Assembly: GCF_022376295.1 (NCBI RefSeq)
Contig: NZ_CP060140.1
Coordinates: 4,158,356 to 4,222,355 of the forward strand
DNA from: Nodularia sphaerocarpa UHCC 0038
GTDB lineage: Bacteria > Cyanobacteriota > Cyanobacteriia > Cyanobacteriales > Nostocaceae
Direction of reading: 5' to 3'
DNA length: 64,000 bases
This document shows positions 53,701 through 59,781 of the stretch, in pieces; position 1 is the first letter of the stretch; every line of letters starts with the position of its first letter. The position numbers and the translations under genes were made by a program. Below the pieces are notes generated by a model, which was not told the origin of the DNA, ran no database searches, and saw only the letters and a program-made list of their open reading frames with translations.

Positions 53701-53805
53701 TTAGATCGAGGCGTATTAGTCGAAAGCGGTACTCATGACGAATTAATTGCTAAACAGGGACATTACTACTATCTCAATCAACAACAATTAGCTCAAGTCG
53801 TTTAA
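50716..53805 (+). CDS. Peptidase C39 ABC exporter with N-terminal cNMP-binding-like domain (HetC/PteB-like)
   Basis: 1029 residues. Residues about 20-130 resemble a cyclic-nucleotide-binding fold (IYVVLAGKVRLLDN, SFGEMTLFP). A linker with Ser/Pro-rich sequence leads to a C39 peptidase: Cys327 (SADCGSACLVMIGKYWG), His400 (GNHYIVVYE) and Asp416 (VGDPA). Six membrane helices and an ABC ATPase follow (Walker A VVGRSGSGKTT, signature LSGGQRQRLAIARAL, Walker B LLLFDEATSHLD). The family cuts double-glycine leaders and exports the peptide. HetC of Anabaena has this architecture and length; PteB exports EbfG peptides in Synechococcus. Three such precursors lie downstream. Confidence 0.92.
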   Translation: MTTVFSQQHLAEKLSYTLGEKLLKQELQSCLASMELVEPPVAKQFWQSAEMNAGIYVVLAGKVRLLDNSDDLITTLSAWSSFGEMTLFPQENFSDYTARSSQNLELGYLRQEVLQGLMDKYPQIRSRLFSRAELWDLLLSCRQNSQFPTHPTQFQAMLKALSLFERHKLEIGSVNTQFPDSELWLLYKGELLHSQGKSLTPAQISAEPNQGHWQAIQPTIAYILKSSHWQKALEHCQALASFVPESEQYPTSKTGNQISRNDSSPYKKPRPYPIAKVIPFPQREPQSKEQQKQTLPYFPSPKVQMGHWWQRLSKRYPFYAQQSSADCGSACLVMIGKYWGKHFSVNRLRDMTNVNRSGASLRALATVGENLGFATRPVKATFDKFAEQSLPAIAHWEGNHYIVVYEITKKRVIVGDPAIGQRSLTRSQFNAGWSGYALLLQPTELLKQTKNESASFWKFFELVKPHYWVLLEVFIASVLMQIFGLVTPVFTQLLLDRVLVQRSIPTLNAVGMGMIVFGLFGIAMNAVRQYLLDHTANRVSISLLVGFIKHTFRLPLAYFESRYVGDIVSRIQENQKIQRFLTGETLSIMLDMLTLVIYLSMMFWYSWRMTLFVLLTVPPFFILALASTNILRRISREIFNAGAKENSYLIESLSGIRTVRSLAIEQTVRWRWEELLNDLVKKGFNAQVIGNRLRIISGVIQTFVNASLMWFGAWQVIQGEMTMGQLVAFNMLVGNVLSPFQRLSMLWNGLQEIIISTERINDVLEAEPEEDLQKKPRKSLDRLNGRICFQNVTFRYHAESETNVLENINFEIQPEQMVAVVGRSGSGKTTLSKLILGLYPPTDGKVLIDGFDVNNIALRSLRSQIGVVDQDTFLFGGTIRENIGIAHPEATLEEITQAARWAGADEFIQKLPMGYESQIGESGGMLSGGQRQRLAIARALLGNPRLLLFDEATSHLDSESERIIQNNLKTILQGRTSVIIAHRLSTVRNADLILVLDRGVLVESGTHDELIAKQGHYYYLNQQQLAQVV

Positions 53806-53821
53806 TTCTTAGTCATACAAT

Positions 53822-53930
53822 TTTGGACTTTGGATTTTGGACTTTGGATTGGATTGGACTGCAATCTAAAATCACCAATGGATAATTTGTTGTTGCCAAT
53901 ATAAAATTCCCCACTCCCCACTCCCCACAT
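53822..53930. repeat. Heptad repeats between exporter and adaptor genes
   Basis: GGACTTTGGATTTTGGACTTTGG-type heptads near 53823-53858, and CCCCACT heptads at 53907-53929. The genes on both sides stay in the same direction. Confidence 0.75.
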
Positions 53931-53936
53931 AAAACT

Positions 53937-55490
53937 ATGCCTAATGCCTCTTTTAACTCCGCATCTCTACTTCTAAAAAAAGAGCAGGATGAGGATAAAA
54001 TTTATATTCAACCCAGCGAAGAAACTACTAAGTCTAACAAGAATATTCCAGAAGGTAACACCCAAGATTTATATTACGGTACGGAAGAACTACTAGATGC
54101 TTTACCAAAAGTCTGGACTCGTGGTGTGTTGTATGTACTGGTAGGCTTTGCATCTCTGGCTTTACCTTGGGCAACTTTCTCGAAAGTAGATGAAACTGGT
54201 AGCGCCAGAGGACGTATAGAACCTCAAGGTGCAACACAAAAATTGGACTCACAAGCAGGAGGAAGTGTTAAAGCTGTGAAGGTGACAGAAGGCGACACAG
54301 TAACCAAGGGACAGGTGCTGCTAGAACTTGATTCTGATATTTTGCAAACGGAACTTCAGCAAGCCGAAGCTAAACTTTCGGCACTGCTAAATCAAGAAAC
54401 GCAGTTTGATGTGCTGAAAAACCAATTACAGTTGACACTGAGTATTCAGAACCAACAAAACCAATTTCAAGCTTTAGAAAAAATGTCTCAAGTGAACCAG
54501 GCGGAGCAAAACCTAGGTTTTAAAGAAAGTACTTATAACCTGCAAAAGTTAGAAAGACAGGCATTAGTTAATCAGGTAGAGCAGCAGATTCAAACTGCTC
54601 AAACTGATCAGCAGTCGGCTGAAGGTCGTTTGAGTATAGATTCCCGACAAGTCGAACGCTTTCAGCAACTTGTGAACGATGGTGCGGTTTCGGTAAATCA
54701 AGTTGATCAACTCAAAAAAGAAGAACAAGAAAGCCAACGACTTTACGCCAGAGCGCAATCTGATGTTAAACAAGCACAATTACGGTTGGCTGAAGAAACA
54801 AGCCGCTATCAGGCTATAATGAATCAGTTGGAGTCAGATATTCAGCAAGCAAAACATCAACTGCAAGCCGAGAAAAACAGTTATCAAAGCTTACTACAAG
54901 CTGGTAAATTGGCTGTGCTGAAATATCAAGAACAAATCCAAGACTTAGAAACACAAGTTGCTAATTTACAATCTGAAATTGCTCAAACTAAGAGTAAAAT
55001 TACATCTTTAAATCTACAAATGCAGCACCGTGTGGTGCGATCGCCTATTGATGGGACAATTTTTGAGCTACCAGTCACCAAGCCGGGAGAGGTGGTACAA
55101 ATCGGCCAAAGGATTGTTCACATTGCACCCCAAGATAGTCCCATCGTACTCAAAGCTAATATACCAATCCAGGATAGCGGTTTCTTAAATGTGGGAATGT
55201 CGGTAAAAATCAAGTTTGATGCCTTTCCTTTTCAAGAATATGGCATTGTGGAAGGTAAGGTTTCTTGGATTTCTCCTGACTCTAAAATCAATCAAACACC
55301 CCAAGGAAACTTAGAAACCTATGAGTTAGAAATCGTCTTAGAACAAAACTATATCCAAAACGGTGAAAAACGTATTCCATTAAGTCCAGGTCAAACAGCA
55401 AATGCTGAAATTATTGTTCGTCAGCGCCGCGTGATTGATTTTGTTTTAGATCCGTTCAAGAAATTGCACAAAAACGGTTTAGAGCTTTAG
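53937..55490 (+). CDS. HlyD-family adaptor for the peptide exporter
   Basis: 517 residues. A cytosolic N-terminus is followed by one membrane helix (VLYVLVGFASLALPWATFSKV). Lipoyl halves (VKAVKVTEGDTVTKGQVLLELDSD and RSPIDGTIFELPVTKPGEVVQIGQ) flank a 250-residue coiled-coil hairpin. The beta-barrel ends in RVIDFVLDPFKKL. It should bridge the exporter to an outer-membrane channel. In Synechococcus a HlyD homologue (EbfE) works with PteB. The ATG follows a repeat; no classic ribosome-binding site is visible. The stop codon adjoins a long heptad array. Confidence 0.92.
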   Translation: MPNASFNSASLLLKKEQDEDKIYIQPSEETTKSNKNIPEGNTQDLYYGTEELLDALPKVWTRGVLYVLVGFASLALPWATFSKVDETGSARGRIEPQGATQKLDSQAGGSVKAVKVTEGDTVTKGQVLLELDSDILQTELQQAEAKLSALLNQETQFDVLKNQLQLTLSIQNQQNQFQALEKMSQVNQAEQNLGFKESTYNLQKLERQALVNQVEQQIQTAQTDQQSAEGRLSIDSRQVERFQQLVNDGAVSVNQVDQLKKEEQESQRLYARAQSDVKQAQLRLAEETSRYQAIMNQLESDIQQAKHQLQAEKNSYQSLLQAGKLAVLKYQEQIQDLETQVANLQSEIAQTKSKITSLNLQMQHRVVRSPIDGTIFELPVTKPGEVVQIGQRIVHIAPQDSPIVLKANIPIQDSGFLNVGMSVKIKFDAFPFQEYGIVEGKVSWISPDSKINQTPQGNLETYELEIVLEQNYIQNGEKRIPLSPGQTANAEIIVRQRRVIDFVLDPFKKLHKNGLEL

Positions 55491-55609
55491 TCATTGGTCA
55501 TTGGTCATTGGTCATTGGTCATTGGTCATTAGTCATTGGTCATTAGTCATTGGTCATTAGTCATTAGTCATTAGTCATTAGTCATTAGTCATTGGTCATT
55601 GGTCATTGG
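55491..55609. repeat. Long heptad array (TCATTGG / TCATTAG)
   Basis: About 17 units of seven bases immediately after the adaptor stop codon. Two unit variants are interleaved, so slippage and point change both act. It separates the adaptor and PPIase genes by 165 bases. Confidence 0.95.
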
Positions 55610-55655
55610 TTGTAGAACAATCACAAAATAACAAGATTATTACAGGGATTGTGTC

Positions 55656-56435
55656 ATGTCTCAAATTCTGACTATTTCTGGTTCAGACATTATTCACAGC
55701 CTGAAACTATCATCGCAGGTTCCTGGTCTTGTAGAGGCGATCGCATCGCAAAAGATTGTTGCAGAAGTAGCCGAAAGCTCAGGAATTACAGTTACACCAG
55801 AAGAAATACAGCAAGAAGGAGATAAATTACGTTTAGCCAAGAAGCTTGTCAAAGCTCAAGATACATTAACATGGCTAGAGAAAAACTATCTTTCTGTGAA
55901 TGAGTTTGAAGAATCAGTCCACAACAAAATCCTGTCAAAAAAGTTAGCAAATTCTCTATTTAGCTCTCAAGTCGAACGCTTCTTTTATCAACACCAACTA
56001 GATTATGTCGCCGCTATCACATATCAAATCATTTTTGATGATCAAGACTTGGCTTTAGAAATGTTTTATGCAGTAGAAGAAGGAGAAATCAGTTTTCCAG
56101 AAATTGCGCGCCTATATATCCCAGAAGCAGAACTGCGCGGTACTTATGGATATCAGGGACGACGACACCGCAAAGATTTTCGTCCAGAAATTGCGGCTGC
56201 TGTATTTGCAGCAACTCCCCCGCAGATTCTCAAGCCAATTGCGACTGCAAAAGGAGTGTATTTAATTTGGGTAGAACAAATTAGTCAACCCCAATTAGAT
56301 GAGTCATTAAGCGAAAAAATTATTACAGAATTATTCACTGGTTGGTTAAAGCAACAAATCGAGTCTATGCAAATAATTACTCAGCTAGATTCCGATACCG
56401 TACAGCCACAGAAAGAATTACTGAAGCAGACTTAA
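55656..56435 (+). CDS. Parvulin-type peptidyl-prolyl isomerase of the exporter cassette
   Basis: 259 residues. The N-terminal helical part (SurA_N-like, TVTPEEIQQEGDKLRLAKKL) precedes a parvulin domain of about 90 residues (AAITYQIIFDDQDLALEMFY, ISFPEIARLYI, GYQGRRHRKDF, KPIATAKGVYLIWVEQI). There is no signal peptide, so it acts in the cytosol, perhaps keeping precursors unfolded. In cyanobacteria such genes sit beside C39 exporters. A broken copy of its 3' part is 1.3 kb downstream between the precursor genes. Confidence 0.88.
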   Translation: MSQILTISGSDIIHSLKLSSQVPGLVEAIASQKIVAEVAESSGITVTPEEIQQEGDKLRLAKKLVKAQDTLTWLEKNYLSVNEFEESVHNKILSKKLANSLFSSQVERFFYQHQLDYVAAITYQIIFDDQDLALEMFYAVEEGEISFPEIARLYIPEAELRGTYGYQGRRHRKDFRPEIAAAVFAATPPQILKPIATAKGVYLIWVEQISQPQLDESLSEKIITELFTGWLKQQIESMQIITQLDSDTVQPQKELLKQT

Positions 56436-56623
56436 TTTATCGCTAACAACAGCTAGTTAAACCGCAAATATTTTCCATACCAATCGCAATAATAGAGGAG
56501 AATCATCTCTTATCTGTTTCTCTAAACCGTCTGTGAACAGCGAACAAACGAGGTGGCTATAAGTTATTGGCAAATAATCTATTTGTGGCTAATAAATATA
56601 GCCATACTCATAAATAGTGTCTA

Positions 56624-56742
56624 ATACCAAATTAATATAAAGTTCTGCACGTTATTTTCACCCAAACCTACCTCCCCTTAACTTCGGGGAGGAGCCGAAA
56701 GTGGTGGGGTTCTTTCTATGCGTCTTTATATAAAAAAGGTAT
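56624..56742. mobile_element. MITE-like element, family B
   Basis: Ends ATACCAAATTAATATAAAG and CTTTATATAAAAAAGGTAT, with inner arms CCTCCCCTTAACTTCGGGGA. It lies between the PPIase gene and the first precursor gene. Confidence 0.7.
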
Positions 56743-57001
56743 AAACACTATTTAATGTTGTATAGCAATTAATTTATTTACTAAATTCTGTTTTTAGGCA
56801 ATACAATATGTTGCCTAATTTTTGCATGAGTATGTTTATCTATCAGGAAAAAAATATCGAATTGGCTCATATATTGATATTCATATTTTTGAAAAAAAGA
56901 CATTGCATGAGATATTGACTTCCCTGGTTAAAGCGCTATATTAAAAACATAGCCGGAAGCCAAAAAACGGCTAAAAAAATAACTTTCCCAGGAGAAACTC
57001 A

Positions 57002-57250
57002 ATGATTATTGCTGATTTAAACATTTTAGAAACTGTTACCGCAGAAAATGTTATTGGCGGTTGTTGTTCAAGTAGACATAAAGGTGATGAAAAATATTAT
57101 GACGAAAAGGATAAAAAGGACAAAAAGGACAACAAGAACAGAAAAGACAACAATGACAAAAAATACGACGATTACGAAGGTAAGAACGAACCTATCGAGC
57201 TGACAATCACACAAGACGTTAAAGTAATACAAGAAATTAGCTTCAATTAA
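57002..57250 (+). CDS. Double-glycine leader precursor peptide 1 (Lys/Asp-rich)
   Basis: 82 residues with AGGAGA before the ATG. The leader MIIADLNILETVTAENVIGG ends in Gly19-Gly20, the C39 cut site. The predicted product of 62 residues begins CCSSRHKGDEK, then runs DEKDKKDKKDNKNRKDNNDK, highly charged and disordered, and ends PIELTITQDVKVIQEISFN. Two adjacent cysteines could form disulfides or link chains. It is the first of three genes with the same leader type. A strong terminator follows at 57439. Charge pattern suggests metal or surface binding rather than a pore; this is a guess. Confidence 0.85.
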   Translation: MIIADLNILETVTAENVIGGCCSSRHKGDEKYYDEKDKKDKKDNKNRKDNNDKKYDDYEGKNEPIELTITQDVKVIQEISFN

Positions 57251-57438
57251 GTAGATTCAAGCAATAATGAAATTTTCCCAAGAATCTATCAATAAGTTGA
57301 AGTTGATGTTGATTTTGAGCGGAAATGAAACCATTATTGAGTGAGTATTTTGTTGAATGAACAACTTAATTTTTGCCTGCCATTATTCTATAAATGGGAC
57401 TTAAAAATCTCAACTTTATATTTTAATTAGGCAGTAAT

Positions 57439-57485
57439 AATATCGCTAGAATTGTTTTAAAAGCATTTTAGCGATATTTTTTTAT
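57439..57485 (+). terminator. Rho-independent terminator after precursor 1
   Basis: Stem AATATCGCTA / TAGCGATATT (57439-57448 and 57469-57478), 20-base loop, then seven T. It closes the transcript of precursor 1. Confidence 0.75.
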
Positions 57486-57499
57486 TTATTTCCATTTAA

Positions 57500-57715
57500 C
57501 ACAAAGATTTAGAAATTGCATCTGCTATATTTGCTGCAAATCCGCCGCAGATTTTCAAGCTAATTGCGACTTTTAAAAGAAGTGTATTTAATTTGGGTAG
57601 AAGAAATTTAGTCAACCCCCATTAGATGAGTGATTAAGCTAAAAAATACAGAATTATTCATTTGTTGGTTAAAGCCATAAATTGACTGTGTGGAAATAAT
57701 TACATGAATTATCTT
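57500..57715 (+). pseudogene. Decayed copy of the 3' part of the PPIase gene
   Basis: About 210 bp that line up with the PPIase gene from about 56170 to 56395. Shared runs include AGTGTATTTAATTTGGGTAG, TTAGATGAGT and ACAGAATTATTCA, and the order is preserved. Small deletions break the frame (for example six bases lost after CAAAGATTT) and stops are frequent. It shows that a PPIase-precursor unit was duplicated in tandem. Confidence 0.85.
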
Positions 57716-57845
57716 TCGGAAATATCAAAAAATAATCCAGTTACTTTGTTAGGGTAATTAGATATTGTATAAACATAGCCAATCAAAAGAAATTGGTTAC
57801 AAAAAAAATTCCTAAAGCCAACTAGAAAATTACCAAAGAAAACTC

Positions 57846-58163
57846 ATGATTATTTCTGACTTAAACGTTTTAGAAGCTGTTGAAGGTTCTGCTATTGTTG
57901 GTGGTGGCGGTTTCAAAATCGATAACAAGAAGGATGAAAAAATCCAAAGCAAAGTAGATGTTGATATCTTTAAGACACTTGATGTAAAAGTTAAAATTGT
58001 CGGTAACTTTGCTGATGCTCAAGCAGTAGCTCAAGCATACGGTGAAAACACAGATGCTGAAACTATCACCTTTGCAGAAGTATACGAAGGTGTTTCTTCT
58101 GATGCTGCTTCCCGCTCAACAGCAGCAGCTATCAAAGGAGACAAAGGCTACAGCTACAAATAG
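57846..58163 (+). CDS. Double-glycine leader precursor peptide 2
   Basis: 105 residues. The leader MIISDLNVLEAVEGSAIVGG is a close match to that of peptide 1, ending at Gly19-Gly20, with two more Gly after it. The predicted product has a charged first part (FKIDNKKDEKIQSKVDVDIF) and an Ala/Ser/Thr-rich second part (FADAQAVAQAYGENTDAET, SSDAASRSTAAAIKG). Upstream sequence ATAAACATAGCC is shared with the region before peptide 1 (AAAACATAGCC). The second part resembles peptide 3. It has its own terminator. The ribosome-binding site is weaker than that of peptide 1. Confidence 0.85.
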   Translation: MIISDLNVLEAVEGSAIVGGGGFKIDNKKDEKIQSKVDVDIFKTLDVKVKIVGNFADAQAVAQAYGENTDAETITFAEVYEGVSSDAASRSTAAAIKGDKGYSYK

Positions 58164-58178
58164 ATTAAGATGATGATT

Positions 58179-58220
58179 GAGATAGATAGTGGCTTTTAGT
58201 CACTCTCTATCTCTTGTTTT
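58179..58220 (+). terminator. Terminator hairpin after precursor 2
   Basis: Stem GAGATAGATAGTG / CACTCTCTATCTC with one mismatch and a nine-base loop, followed by TTGTTTT. Confidence 0.65.
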
Positions 58221-58221
58221 A

Positions 58222-58353
58222 GCTTTGCTGAATTTGAATATGAAATTCCAAAAATACATCTCCTCAACTCTTATTCTCTGCGACTCTGCGCCTGGTGCGT
58301 GTTAGCAACGCGAGGCGGAGCAACGGTAAATTCATATCTTAATTCAGCAACGC
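58222..58353. mobile_element. MITE-like element, family D
   Basis: Left end GCTTTGCTGAATTTGAATATG; right end TTCATATCTTAATTCAGCAA plus CGCC. The inner part has tracts such as CTCTGCGACTCTGCGCCTGG. It is a relative of 31546-31683. Confidence 0.6.
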
Positions 58354-58781
58354 CCTTTTTTTGGATATCACAATAGTAGTTGCTCAAGGCTTACCAAATC
58401 AAATTTCTATCTCTTAACTAGAATATGATTTATTTTAATATCTACTAAAGCTACATTAGTTATGTGAAGAAAATTAAGTTTGAGAAACCCATAAGTTTTC
58501 ATTCATCCCACACATATAAAAAGCATTGACAGCGATGTTTTAATAGGCGTGGGATTTTAAATTATTGCTCATTGGTAATTAGTTATTATTCGTTACTACC
58601 AATAATTCTTACAGTGCTTACTCAATTCCTAATAATATAAGTAACACCCTACTCTTATAAAGAGTAGAGTATTATCAAAAATTGCAAATCATTGAAATAA
58701 AAAAGTATACAATGCAATTTTGGCAGGAAAACAAAAAAATTGAGTTTAAAGCGAGTAAATCACAAATCTAAGCAGATATTT
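58354..58781. other. Intergenic region between precursor 2 and precursor 3
   Basis: About 430 bp, AT-rich. A hairpin CTACTCTT-ATA-AAGAGTAG lies at about 58651-58669 without a T run on either side, so it is a weak terminator candidate for the minus-strand precursor. No other gene was recognised. Confidence 0.45.
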
Positions 58782-59087
58782 TTAGTATTTATTTGTTATT
58801 AAAATCACAGTTTGTTTTTGGTAAGACTGGGAAAAATTATTACTATCCCTAGCCGTCGCTAACGCTATTCCCTCAGCCTTACTAACCTTCATCCAACCAG
58901 TATCATCTACAATACTATTAGTTGTGGTAAAGGTGTTAGAGCTATCTCCAACTGCGGCTGCTGAAGCCGTGATGTCAGCATATCCAGGTGCCAGATATGT
59001 TTGAATATCGGTCATAGTTTCTACACCCCCGAAAATCTTGACTTTATCTGTTGTTGTTTCGCAATATTCTAAGTCATTAATATCCAT
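58782..59087 (-). CDS. Double-glycine leader precursor peptide 3
   Basis: About 101 residues, minus strand, ATG at 59087 with AAAGG eight bases before it; a GTG at 59096 is upstream. The leader MDINDLEYCETTTDKVKIFGG has the DLE motif and ends at Gly20-Gly21. The product (VETMTDIQTYLAPGYADITA, then SAAAVGDSSNTFTTTNSIV and ALATARDSNNFSQSYQ) is Ala/Ser/Thr-rich and shares the YADITASAAAVG type of tract with FADAQAVAQAYG in peptide 2. It points toward the other two, so it has its own promoter. Same exporter is assumed. Confidence 0.78.
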   Translation of the reverse strand: MDINDLEYCETTTDKVKIFGGVETMTDIQTYLAPGYADITASAAAVGDSSNTFTTTNSIVDDTGWMKVSKAEGIALATARDSNNFSQSYQKQTVILITNKY

Positions 59088-59466
59088 GCTTTTCACCTTT
59101 AAAAATAGGTCGATATTCTTTATAAAGATATCATATAAAAGCCATTTAGAACCAGGGAAAATATTTTATTTAGTTATTTTTGTAAGTATTAATTATTCAA
59201 ATTTTTATATAAAAAATACTAAATTAATTTGGGCAAGTTTTCTGTTTAAATCTAACATTAGATAGATACATAAAAATACAACATTAGCTTAAAAATTATA
59301 TCTTTGCTGAGTTTATATAAATATAGCGTTTCTGGGTTGAGTAGGTACTTGAACCCCACCCCCAAGCCCCTACTATCACATACCTGATATCATTAGAAAA
59401 GGCTATAAGTAGGTAAGCATTGAATAAACTAAACCCTTACAAATGACAAATGACTACCCTAGCTAG
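59088..59466. other. AT-rich intergenic region
   Basis: About 380 bp upstream of precursor 3, so its promoter lies at the left side. A C-rich tract (CCCCACCCCCAAGCCCC) occurs near 59355. No gene was seen. Confidence 0.4.
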
Positions 59467-59725
59467 TTACAGCAATTTTCAGCTAAATGAAAAACACAAC
59501 GGAAGTTATATTATGTCCGCATAATTAGTTATGATTCCCACAGTCATTGCACCCCACCCCTTAATCCCCTCCCCGCCGGCGGGGAGGGGAGACAAGGCGC
59601 AGCTTTGGCGGGGTGGGGTTCTTGGGTTTTAATAAGTAATCAAGCGGACATGATATTAAAATCCTGTAGAGACGTTGCATGCAACATCTCTACACTGTGG
59701 TCTAATTCACCGAACACTGCTGTCA
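59467..59725. mobile_element. Family A MITE split by a second inserted element
   Basis: The outer parts (59467-59508 and 59656-59725) match the intact copy at 25743-25851, including AAACACAACGGAAGTTA, the palindrome around GTTGCATGCAAC and the right end CACTGCTGTCA. The middle is a separate element described next. Confidence 0.75.
59509..59655. mobile_element. Inner MITE-like element inserted in the family A copy
   Basis: About 147 bp with ends TATTATGTCCGC and GCGGACATGATA, forming terminal inverted repeats. The core is a G/C-rich palindrome (CCCCTCCCCGCC / GGCGGGGAGGGG, then GGGGTGGGG). Flanking ATATTA on the right and TATATT on the left may be the target duplication. Confidence 0.7.
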
Positions 59726-59781
59726 CTTTATTTACGCCGATCTACTTATATTTGGAGCAATACCCAGCAATATCGCAGACA

